Source of the DNA: PCC-6802 sp031388585
Lineage (GTDB): Bacteria; Cyanobacteriota; Cyanobacteriia; Pseudanabaenales; Pseudanabaenaceae
Direction of reading: 5' to 3'
DNA length: 21,576 nt
Assembly (NCBI GenBank): GCA_031388585.1
Contig: JANMRU010000284.1
Location: 1 to 21,576, forward strand
Shown: positions 15,972 to 21,576 of the stretch, in pieces
Layout of the letters: each line of letters starts with the position of its first letter
How positions within the stretch are numbered: position 1 is the stretch's first letter
The notes under the pieces: model-generated
Databases searched by the model: none
What the model was told of the DNA's origin: nothing
What the model saw: only the letters and a program-made list of their open reading frames with translations
Made by a program: the position numbers and the translations under genes

Positions 15972-16032
15972 GCGATCGCGATCGCATATTCCGAGGGAAA
16001 GCATCACACTTGCCTAGGGATCGCGATCGCGA
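15972..16032. repeat. Two HIP1 doublets that can pair
   Basis: GCGATCGCGATCGC (two overlapping HIP1 octamers) at 15972-15985 and GATCGCGATCGCGA at 16019-16032 lie in the spacer after aguA. Each is largely self-complementary, and 15972-15983 can pair with 16019-16030 for a 12-bp stem. It could act as the aguA terminator. The rest of 15962-16120 has a GATGAATTCATC palindrome at 16056-16067 and an AAAGGAA ribosome site for the next gene. Confidence 0.55.
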
Positions 16033-16120
16033 ACGTTCTTTGAGATTTTGGCGATGATGAATTCATCGAAAAAGATAAATCGAATTCAAGCTTCGAACCA
16101 AAACCAAAGGAAACCTGATT

Positions 16121-16432
16121 ATGCGTAACATCACTGAAAATATTTCCCTCAAAAAACTCGGCTGGTTAGCCGCTTTACCTTTATCCCTAGCTGCCTTCAG
16201 CGCGAGTGTTATTCCAGCTCAGGCAGGTGAACATCACCGTAAAGATACCATCGTGTACGATTCTAAAAGCCCTGATTACACCTATTGCAGTCGCTGGGAA
16301 TATCGCCACGAGTATCGCTGTACCGGATATAAACCTCGCTACGAACGCCATCACGTCCGTTATGACAAATGGGATTATCGCTACCACAAAAAAGATCGTC
16401 ATGATTCTCATCAATCAGACTGGAAAAGATAG
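16121..16432 (+). CDS. Small secreted Tyr/His/Arg-rich protein, unknown function
   Basis: 103 residues with a good AAAGGAAACC ribosome site before the ATG. Residues 1-35 are a Sec signal peptide: basic KK at 11-12, hydrophobic WLAALPLSLAAFSASVI, cleavage after PAQA. The mature 68 residues carry about 10 Tyr, 8 His, 10 Arg and 7 Lys, with only two cysteines (C56, C67) that could form a disulfide. The YR/RY pattern recurs (WEYRHEYRC, KPRYERHHVRYDKWDYRYHK). No family is recognised. The product would be an exported, strongly basic, aromatic protein in the periplasm or outside the cell. Metal or polyanion binding is speculation from composition. It is flanked by aguA and a convergent gene, with a terminator on its right. 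Confidence 0.75.
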   Translation: MRNITENISLKKLGWLAALPLSLAAFSASVIPAQAGEHHRKDTIVYDSKSPDYTYCSRWEYRHEYRCTGYKPRYERHHVRYDKWDYRYHKKDRHDSHQSDWKR

Positions 16433-16447
16433 ATGATAGGTGATATG

Positions 16448-16489
16448 AAGAGGCTGCGAACTATTCCCAAATTGGTATCGCCGCCTCTT
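16448..16489. terminator. Bidirectional hairpin between convergent genes
   Basis: AAGAGGCTGCG at 16448-16458 pairs with CGCCGCCTCTT at 16479-16489 at 10 of 11 positions across a 20-nt loop. It sits between the convergent stops of the small secreted gene and ycf36. A second small hairpin, ACATCT/AGATGT (16526-16541, loop CATT), touches the ycf36 stop. Neither has a long T-run. Confidence 0.5.
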
Positions 16490-16542
16490 ATCCAACTAAT
16501 TTCGCGCGGACTCATAAATCCATTAACATCTCATTAGATGTC

Positions 16543-17028
16543 TCAAGGGAGAAATTGCCACGACACAAGTTGCAAGATTAGCAGGATAGCCAAAATGATT
16601 GCGGTATTGCGAATTTTGTTTAGAATTGGCTGCACTTCATAGGTGACGAGCAATTGCTCTTTTGCCAGATCGCTCTCGGGCTTCTGCCAAAGCTGTCCAT
16701 CATACCAACCACTCTCTTCATAGAGAACCGTGGGGCTTTTGAGTCGATCTTTAATGTATACCCAACCCAAAAAGAGGCGCAGTAAGGGTAAACCCAATCC
16801 AATGGTAGAACCCATACTTGCCAAAAATAGAAATTGTCCCAGATGTCGGCCAGGTGAAAAACTAACCGCCGCAATGGGGCCAGTAAATATCCACCAACCC
16901 AACCAGATCAGTAAGAGCGTCCTTGTGTAAGGCCACCAATCGAGCGCTGCCCAGCGAAAGAAATATGACTCCTTCAGGGCAACGTACTCGTTTAACGGTC
17001 TTTGTTCTTCGGGAACGGGACAGGTCAT
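16543..17028 (-). CDS. ycf36: CGLD27/Ycf36 family membrane protein
   Basis: 161 residues. The N-terminus MTCPVPEEQRPLNEYVALKE and the following SYFFRW are the hallmark of the CGLD27 (Ycf36, DUF1230) family, conserved in cyanobacteria, algal plastid genomes and plants. Three hydrophobic segments are visible at about 36-56, 64-90 and 141-159, so it is an integral membrane protein. The loop between the second and third contains LYEESGWYDGQLWQKP, also typical. The plant homologue has been linked to iron/ROS homeostasis; the molecular function is not established. Its ATG overlaps the purB stop by 4 nt (ATGA), so the two are translationally coupled. Confidence 0.92.
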   Translation of the reverse strand: MTCPVPEEQRPLNEYVALKESYFFRWAALDWWPYTRTLLLIWLGWWIFTGPIAAVSFSPGRHLGQFLFLASMGSTIGLGLPLLRLFLGWVYIKDRLKSPTVLYEESGWYDGQLWQKPESDLAKEQLLVTYEVQPILNKIRNTAIILAILLILQLVSWQFLP

Positions 17029-18320
17029 ATGCCAAGGCGTTGAAAGATCTGATCCAAGTTTTTCATATGTTTCTGCGGATCGAAACAGGCTTGCAGTTCT
17101 TCAGCAGATAGTGATTGCTTTACCGATTCATCCGCACAAATCAAAGCACGGAAATTACCTTCGGGTTTGTTCCAGGCTTGATGAGCGCAACGCTGCACGA
17201 TCGCATAGCTATCTTCACGACTCAAACCCTTGCCAACTAAGGCAAGCAGTACTTGCTGACTAAACACAACACCGCCATAGCAGTTGAGGTTGCGTTCCAT
17301 ATTGTGAGCATGTACCAACAGGTGTTTGATCAGATCGGTAGTTTCCGACAACATGAAATGGGTGAGAATGCAGGCATCAGGCAGGATTATGCGCTCGGCG
17401 GCACTGTGGGAAATATCGCGTTCGTGCCAGAGTGCTACGTTTTCCAATGCTGTAGTGGCATAGCCCCTCACTACCCTCGCCATACCTGTCAGGCGCTCGG
17501 AGCGGATGGGATTGCGCTTGTGGGGCATTGCCGACGAGCCCTTTTGACCTGGAGCAAAAAATTCCTCTACTTCCAGTACATCGGTACGCTGGAGATTGCG
17601 GATCTCAACGGCGAAGCGTTCGATCGATGCGGTTAGGAGTGCTAGCGCTTGCAAGAACTCAGCATGGCGATCGCGGGAAATTACCTGTGTCGATGCGCAA
17701 TCAGGCTTGAGTCCTAGTTTTTGACAGGCGATCGCTTCGATGCGCGGATCGACATTGGCATAGGTACCAACTGCACCAGAGATTTTGCCGACAGCAATGC
17801 TCTTGCCAAGATTAACCAGGCGATCGCGGTGGCGCAAAACTTCAGCCAGCCAACCTGCCAGCTTAAAGCCAAACGTAATTGGCTCGGCGTGGATGCCATG
17901 CGTGCGTCCTGCCATAATCGTGTAGCGATGCTGCTGCGCCTGGTAGCGAATCGCCTGAATTAGGACTTCTACTTGCTCCAGGATCAGGTTTAAGCTATGC
18001 ACCATTTGCAGTGCCAAAGCCGTATCTAAAACATCGGAACTAGTTAAACCCAAATGGATGTAGCGCCCCGCATCGCCGACATGCTCGTTAACATTTGTCA
18101 GGAAGGCAATAATGTCATGGCGAACCTCTGCCTCAATTTCGGCAATTCTTTGGGGATCGAACTGCGCCTTTTTTCTGATTTCATCAACCGCCTCGGAGGG
18201 GATATAGCCTAGCTCCGCTTGGGCTTCGCAAACTGCCACCTCAACATTTAGCCAGGTTTGATATTTGTGGCGTTCTGTCCACAGTCGCCCCATTTCCGGT
18301 AAAGTATATCGCTCTATCAA
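17025..18320 (-). CDS. purB: Adenylosuccinate lyase
   Basis: 431 residues, the normal bacterial length. The enzyme cleaves SAICAR and adenylosuccinate to release fumarate, at two steps of purine synthesis. Fumarase-superfamily catalytic residues are visible: H68 (VRHDIIAF), H141 (GRTHGIHAEP) and S263 in the signature GSSAMPHKRNP. The start is a TTG at 18320: the protein then begins MIERYTLPEMGRLW, exactly the usual PurB N-terminus, and the next ATG (codon 10) would remove conserved residues. No SD is visible before the TTG, which suggests modest translation. It is followed by ycf36 with a 4-nt overlap and preceded by an aminotransferase gene 155 bp upstream. Confidence 0.97.
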   Translation of the reverse strand: MIERYTLPEMGRLWTERHKYQTWLNVEVAVCEAQAELGYIPSEAVDEIRKKAQFDPQRIAEIEAEVRHDIIAFLTNVNEHVGDAGRYIHLGLTSSDVLDTALALQMVHSLNLILEQVEVLIQAIRYQAQQHRYTIMAGRTHGIHAEPITFGFKLAGWLAEVLRHRDRLVNLGKSIAVGKISGAVGTYANVDPRIEAIACQKLGLKPDCASTQVISRDRHAEFLQALALLTASIERFAVEIRNLQRTDVLEVEEFFAPGQKGSSAMPHKRNPIRSERLTGMARVVRGYATTALENVALWHERDISHSAAERIILPDACILTHFMLSETTDLIKHLLVHAHNMERNLNCYGGVVFSQQVLLALVGKGLSREDSYAIVQRCAHQAWNKPEGNFRALICADESVKQSLSAEELQACFDPQKHMKNLDQIFQRLGI

Positions 18321-18437
18321 AGTTTAATTTTTGCTAAAAACAAATGCTGTCAATACTCAATAAGTGTACCAAATTGCCTCTTGTTGACTAACTGATATGA
18401 CGTCGGCACTAAAATTTCCCAATGATTTTCTTCTACC

Positions 18438-18461
18438 TTTGCCACCACAGATAACGGCAAA
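18438..18461. terminator. Weak hairpin downstream of the AlaC-like gene
   Basis: TTTGCC at 18438-18443 and GGCAAA at 18456-18461 are inverted with a 12-nt loop, 14 nt after the aminotransferase stop on the minus strand. The stem is only 6 bp and no T-run follows. The rest of the 155-bp gap to purB shows nothing recognisable. Confidence 0.3.
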
Positions 18462-18475
18462 ACTACTTTTCATCT

Positions 18476-19660
18476 TTAATTAAATCTAATGTTTGCTGCT
18501 TCTAAACGTTTGAGTGCCTCACCAAGAATATCGCGATCGGCAATTAAGCTAATCCGCACATACCCTTCACCACCTTTACCAAAGGCGCTACCAGGAGTCA
18601 TCACCACACCCGTACTCTGTAGTACTTGAAGGGCAAAGTCGATAGATTTCATGCCGCTTGGACAGGGAACCCACAGATACATCGTGGCAGAGGTTTTAGG
18701 GATATTCCATCCCAACTTTCCTAAACCTTCGATCAGGAAATCTCGGCGATCGCTATAGCGATTACACACAGTTTCTAAATAGGAATCGGGTAGCCGCAAG
18801 GCAGTTTCCGCCGCGACTTGAATTGCCGAAAAAATACCGTAATCGATATTAGTTTTGAGCGTCCTCAACCACTGAATCACATGACTATTTCCGACCACAA
18901 AGCCTACGCGCCATCCAGCCATGTTGTAGGTTTTGGACAATGTGTGAAACTCTACGCCGACATCCTTGCCACCTGGAATCTCTAGCAAACTCGTGGGCTG
19001 ATAGCCATCAAAGGCAAGCTCAGCGTAAGCCATGTCGTGAACAAGTAAGATGTCATATTTACGGGCAAAGGCCACCGCCTCCTCAAAAAATTCTCTGGGT
19101 GCAACAGCGGCAGTGGGGTTGTTAGGGTAGTTAAAAAAGAGAACTTTGGCGCGCTTTGCCACCGCTTCGGGGATGCTACTTAGGTCTAGCAACCAATTTT
19201 GCTCTGGCTTGAGGATTACTTCATAAACCTCGGCACCTGCAATTAAGGGGCCACGAAAATGCGCGGGATAGGAAGGACTAGGTACTAACACTAGATCGCC
19301 AGGATTCAGAAAAGCTAATGCCAGGTGGGTTAGCCCTTCTTTTGAGCCAATAAGGGGTAATGCTTCGCTTTTGGGATCGAGCTCAACCTTATAGCGGTGA
19401 AAGTACCAATCTGTAATGGCACGGCGAAAGCTGTCAGTCCCTTCAAATGGAGGATAGCCATGATTGCGGGAATCTTGCAGTGCTTTTGATGCGCTTTCAA
19501 CAATTGGTGCTGGCGTTGCCCCATCAGGATTCCCCATACCCAGGTCAATTAACTTAAAACCTTTTTCTTCTTTAGCTTGGAGCTTGAGCGCATCCAAGCT
19601 AGCGAATACATAGGGTGGAAGATCTTTGAGGCGTTGGGCGGGCTGCAGCCAGTCTTTCAT
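18476..19660 (-). CDS. AlaC-like PLP aminotransferase (alanine / LL-diaminopimelate aminotransferase type)
   Basis: 394 residues from the ATG at 19660; a GTG 20 codons upstream adds residues outside the family. It closely follows E. coli AlaC in motif order: LPPYVF, GMGNPDGATP, HGYPPFEG, IGSKEGLTHL, then N181 in NYPNNPT, D209 in LVHDMAYAEL, Schiff-base K243 in FHTLSKTYNMAGWR and R251. AlaC moves amino groups between alanine or aspartate and 2-oxo acids. Cyanobacterial members are often labelled LL-diaminopimelate aminotransferase, but this is not the plant-type DapL. The substrate is therefore left open. It reads toward purB, 155 bp away. The plus-strand aminotransferase 4 kb away is its paralogue. 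No SD is visible. Confidence 0.92.
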   Translation of the reverse strand: MKDWLQPAQRLKDLPPYVFASLDALKLQAKEEKGFKLIDLGMGNPDGATPAPIVESASKALQDSRNHGYPPFEGTDSFRRAITDWYFHRYKVELDPKSEALPLIGSKEGLTHLALAFLNPGDLVLVPSPSYPAHFRGPLIAGAEVYEVILKPEQNWLLDLSSIPEAVAKRAKVLFFNYPNNPTAAVAPREFFEEAVAFARKYDILLVHDMAYAELAFDGYQPTSLLEIPGGKDVGVEFHTLSKTYNMAGWRVGFVVGNSHVIQWLRTLKTNIDYGIFSAIQVAAETALRLPDSYLETVCNRYSDRRDFLIEGLGKLGWNIPKTSATMYLWVPCPSGMKSIDFALQVLQSTGVVMTPGSAFGKGGEGYVRISLIADRDILGEALKRLEAANIRFN

Positions 19661-19877
19661 AGGTTTACTAAATGGGTTTGAGTTTAGAAGAAATCGTGGG
19701 CAATTCCCGAGCAATTTCACAATAAGCGCGGTAAGCGTTGATACAGCCTCTCATTCTAGTGCTTTTTTATAGACCTGGAAAAAAGCGATCGCAATTGCAG
19801 CAATTCCAAATTCAAAATAAGGCAAGAATGTGGGTAAGGCAGGAGAATATAAGGAGGATCGCATAGAAGGTAGCCTT
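19661..19877. other. Spacer between AlaC-like gene and transposase remnant
   Basis: No gene is seen. It contains one HIP1 site and an AATTGC-A-GCAATT inverted repeat near 19792-19804. An unusually strong AAGGAGG sits near 19852 with no suitable start codon at the right distance. The left end of the eroded element presumably lies here, but I could not identify a terminal inverted repeat. Confidence 0.4.
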
Positions 19878-20250
19878 ATGAAGTCAATGCGCCTGAGTTT
19901 TGACGTTTTGCTAGGGTTTCTACACCAAGCGGTTGATCAAACGAAAGACCCACGGCAAAAGAGTAATGGCACGCGCTACAGCCTGAAGGACGCAGTTTTG
20001 GCGGCATTTTCGGTATTTTTCATAATGCGAGTCGTTTTTAGAACATAGCTTTGGGCATAGTCAACACAATTTAGCTGCGACTTTACTTACTCCTAATCTC
20101 TTAGCATTTTTATTCCATACCGTTTTGCAATTGGTTGACAATTCTTCCCAACCCATCCGCAAACAACGAGGTACACGTAGAGGATTCTTTCAAGATATCC
20201 TCAGCCTTACCAAGTATCTCTTATTTGATAGTTGGCAACACTGTAACTAA
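19878..20250 (+). pseudogene. Transposase remnant, middle deleted
   Basis: The ATG at 19878 (AAGG site upstream) opens an N-terminal transposase piece: MKSMRLSFDVLLGFLHQAVD, then DPRQKSNGTRYSLKDAVLAAFSVFF, a domain typical of cyanobacterial DDE transposases. The frame breaks at about 20020-20045 and stops at 20046-20048. In another frame, from about 20038 to 20250, a matching C-terminal piece follows: LEHSFGHSQHNLAATLLTPN, then GTRRGFFQD and SLTKYLLFDSWQHCN before TAA. Together they give roughly 120 codons, so the catalytic DDE core is gone. The element cannot move itself. I do not assign an IS family, and I saw no terminal inverted repeats. Confidence 0.75.
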
Positions 20251-20313
20251 CTTTATGCTCCCGATTCCCCTCCTTCCCCTAATTCTTCTTGATTTTTGAA
20301 TTTAGAATTGCTG

Positions 20314-20348
20314 GCGATCGCTAGTAACGAGTACTTAAACATGATTAT
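20314..20348 (+). repeat. Direct repeat, copy 1 (immediately before the Uma2 gene)
   Basis: A 35-bp stretch starts with GCGATCGCTAGTAA and ends with CTTAAACATGATTAT. It matches 21423-21457 at 31 of 35 positions, with all four differences in the middle six bases. It ends 2 nt before the Uma2 ATG, so it also contains that gene's leader. Confidence 0.85.
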
Positions 20349-20350
20349 GT

Positions 20351-21250
20351 ATGGCACAATGGATTAAAACTCATCCATGGAAAGCAATGCTTAACCTTTC
20401 CTATGACCCACTACTAAGACTCCCTACGGCTGAGGAACTACCCCACTCAGACGACACACCTGTGGACAACGAACTCCAGAACGACATTCCTAATTTCATC
20501 CTCAATCTTCTGCGCCTGATTTGGGAGGAACGTCAGGATTGGTTCTTTGGTGTGGATATGGCTGTTCACTACAAGTTCGGCACACCCGCGATCGTGCCTG
20601 ATGGTTTTTTGGCTTTAGGAGTGCCGAGATATAAAAGCAAGGGCGGGCGGTTGAGCTATCTGCTATGGCAAGAAGAAAATGTCATGCCAGTACTTGCTTT
20701 AGAGGTGATTTCAGAAGAGTATAACGGAGAGTATGAGAAAAAGCTAGAAATCTATCAGAGCGCAGGAATTTTGTACTATGCCATCTACAATCCCTTAACA
20801 GAGAGTAAGAGAAAGTATAAAGACCGATTATCGTTGGAGATTTATAAACTTGTTGATGGCAATTATCGACTAATTGCTGCTAATAAGCAGGGTATTGTAT
20901 GGATGCCAGAAATCGGCTTTGGAATGGGATGTGAAGTCAGATTATTTGCTACTTGGGAAAGAGAGTGGTTGTATTTATATGATGAAGCAGGTAATCGATA
21001 TTTAACTGCTAACGAGGTTGCTCAACAGGAGCGTATAGCCAAACAACAAGCTGAGGCGATCGCCGCTCAAGAGTATCAAGAAAAATTACAAGAACGTCAG
21101 GAAAAACTCCAAGAACGTACTGCCAAAGAGCAGGCTGAAATAATCGCTGCTCAAGAACATCAAGAAAAATTACAAGAACGTACTGCTAAAGAAGAAGCTG
21201 AGGCGTTGCTAAAAAAATACCGCGATCGCTTCGGTGATATCCCTGACTAA
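20351..21250 (+). CDS. Uma2-family (DUF820) putative endonuclease with coiled-coil tail
   Basis: 299 residues. Residues about 20-205 match the Uma2 restriction-endonuclease-like fold common in cyanobacteria: D84 in IVPDGFLALG, E118 in LALEVISEEY, K130/K131 in EYEKKLEIY, then AGILYYAIYNP. These are the expected PD-(D/E)XK core positions. The family is abundant and poorly characterised; nuclease activity is predicted from the fold only. Residues 222-286 form a charged coiled coil with internal repeats (AEAIAAQEYQEKLQER, EKLQERTAKEQ, AEIIAAQEHQEKLQERTAKE), and the end is KKYRDRFGDIPD. The tail is far more repetitive than the core, suggesting slippage or unit duplication. No SD is seen. The gene lies between a dead transposase and an RHS fragment and is bracketed by 35-bp direct repeats. 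Confidence 0.85.
   Translation: MAQWIKTHPWKAMLNLSYDPLLRLPTAEELPHSDDTPVDNELQNDIPNFILNLLRLIWEERQDWFFGVDMAVHYKFGTPAIVPDGFLALGVPRYKSKGGRLSYLLWQEENVMPVLALEVISEEYNGEYEKKLEIYQSAGILYYAIYNPLTESKRKYKDRLSLEIYKLVDGNYRLIAANKQGIVWMPEIGFGMGCEVRLFATWEREWLYLYDEAGNRYLTANEVAQQERIAKQQAEAIAAQEYQEKLQERQEKLQERTAKEQAEIIAAQEHQEKLQERTAKEEAEALLKKYRDRFGDIPD
21060..21216 (+). repeat. Imperfect internal repeats in the Uma2 coiled-coil tail
   Basis: The coding DNA for the coiled coil repeats itself: CATCAAGAAAAATTACAAGA-type and TATCAAGAAAAATTACAAGA-type stretches recur about 93 bp apart, and GAACGTACTGC-AAAGA recurs between them. At protein level the units are 28 and 21 residues, differing by one QEKLQER heptad. Confidence 0.7.
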
Positions 21251-21311
21251 ATGGCGATCGCCACCTGAAAATTGATAAGAGCGATCTCGTAAAACAAAAA
21301 GCAAACTGATG

Positions 21312-21398
21312 ATCTCTGAGGCTTGTGCTTTTGCCTGAGGCATCATAGGTGAATGTGCGAGTTTTGCCTAAGGCGTTTGTTTCAGAGGTGAGGCGATC
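21312..21398 (-). pseudogene. Fragment of an RHS/YD-repeat protein
   Basis: On the minus strand 29 codons read DRLTSETNALGKTRTFTYDA followed by SGKSTSLRD. This matches the RHS/YD repeat consensus (DRLTSxTNALGxTTxFxYDAxGNxTSLTD). RHS proteins are large secreted or surface toxins and wall proteins built from dozens of such repeats. Nothing upstream or downstream continues the repeat, and the open frame around it has no family features. It is therefore a leftover piece of a larger gene, probably left by recombination. Confidence 0.65.
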
Positions 21399-21422
21399 GC
21401 AGGAATTAGGAACGAAATCGTT

Positions 21423-21457
21423 GCGATCGCTAGTAAGCAATGCTTAAACATGATTAT
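21423..21457 (+). repeat. Direct repeat, copy 2
   Basis: The second copy of the 35-bp repeat described at 20314-20348 (31/35 identical), in the same orientation and 1109 bp away. It is not followed by a Uma2 start here. Confidence 0.85.
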
Positions 21458-21474
21458 CAATACTTCGGACAAAA

Positions 21475-21576
21475 TTAAGGAATTAAAGAGCCATAGGAAC
21501 AGAGTTTTTGGTAGTTAGGATGATTTTTAATCAAAGTAGGATTCAAGTCTAAGTTGGAAATAAACAGATCTAGGAG
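21475..21576 (-). CDS. Possible C-terminal end of a gene entering from the right edge
   Basis: The minus-strand frame is open from the right edge for 33 codons (LLDLFISNLDLNPTLIK..., ending YGSLIP) to a TAA at 21475-21477. The other two minus frames are closed early. It is too short to assign or to exclude chance. Confidence 0.25.
   Translation of the reverse strand, partial: LLDLFISNLDLNPTLIKNHPNYQKLCSYGSLIP

Larger units (their letters stand above)
21251..21576. other. Right-end spacer with gene debris
   Basis: No intact gene is seen after Uma2. The stretch holds an RHS/YD-repeat fragment at 21312-21398, the second 35-bp direct repeat at 21423-21457, and a short open minus-strand frame entering from the right edge. 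HIP1 or near-HIP1 sites are dense here. Confidence 0.6.

Noticed and set aside
17253..17636. A 127-codon plus-strand frame.
   Set aside because: It is antisense to purB, whose catalytic motifs are intact; no independent support.
1..21576. tRNA, rRNA or riboswitch genes in the spacers.
   Set aside because: Reading all spacers on both strands gave no cloverleaf with a GTTCRA arm and no recognisable riboswitch core; a covariance-model scan would be needed to be certain.

Overview
The window is cyanobacterial. The octamer GCGATCGC (HIP1) occurs dozens of times on both strands, and the gene families fit: a cyanobacterial vMAP-HTH/NB-ARC/WD40 protein, CGLD27/Ycf36, REC-first histidine kinases and a Uma2 nuclease. 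I cannot name the genus from sequence alone.

Layout, left to right. At the left edge is the 5' end of hisC (minus). Next is a 1206-residue STAND NTPase (vMAP-type HTH, NB-ARC, 14 WD40 repeats, conserved C-terminal tail). A short spacer with two tandem micro-hairpins follows. From about 13.1 kb down to 4.1 kb every clear gene is on the minus strand, read in this order: A-type Fe-S carrier, lipoprotein substrate-binding protein, PAS-GAF-PAS HisKA_2 kinase, REC-HisKA kinase, REC-HisKA kinase, type I isopentenyl-diphosphate isomerase, ALDH3-like aldehyde dehydrogenase, GNAT acetyltransferase. The first kinase pair is 2 nt apart and idi/ALDH/GNAT overlap end to end, so two tightly coupled blocks are visible. 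The first may be a phosphorelay without its own output regulator. The second suggests isoprenoid or apocarotenoid aldehyde metabolism.

To the right are plus-strand genes: a class I aminotransferase, agmatine deiminase and a tiny secreted Tyr/His/Arg-rich protein. A convergent minus-strand group comes next: an AlaC-like aminotransferase, purB (TTG start), and ycf36/CGLD27 overlapping purB by 4 nt. The two aminotransferases are clearly paralogous.

The right end (about 19.8-21.6 kb) is accessory and eroded. It holds a transposase remnant with its middle deleted, a Uma2-family nuclease with a repetitive coiled-coil tail, a 29-residue fragment of an RHS/YD-repeat protein, and two near-identical 35-bp direct repeats bracketing the Uma2 gene. 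This is the best candidate for a small mobile or duplicated cassette.

No rRNA, tRNA, CRISPR array, complete insertion sequence or recognisable riboswitch was seen. No wholly new system can be demonstrated from the sequence alone. The observations most worth following are the Uma2 cassette repeats, the type I idi/ALDH/GNAT operon, the output-less kinase cluster and the STAND protein with its conserved tail.
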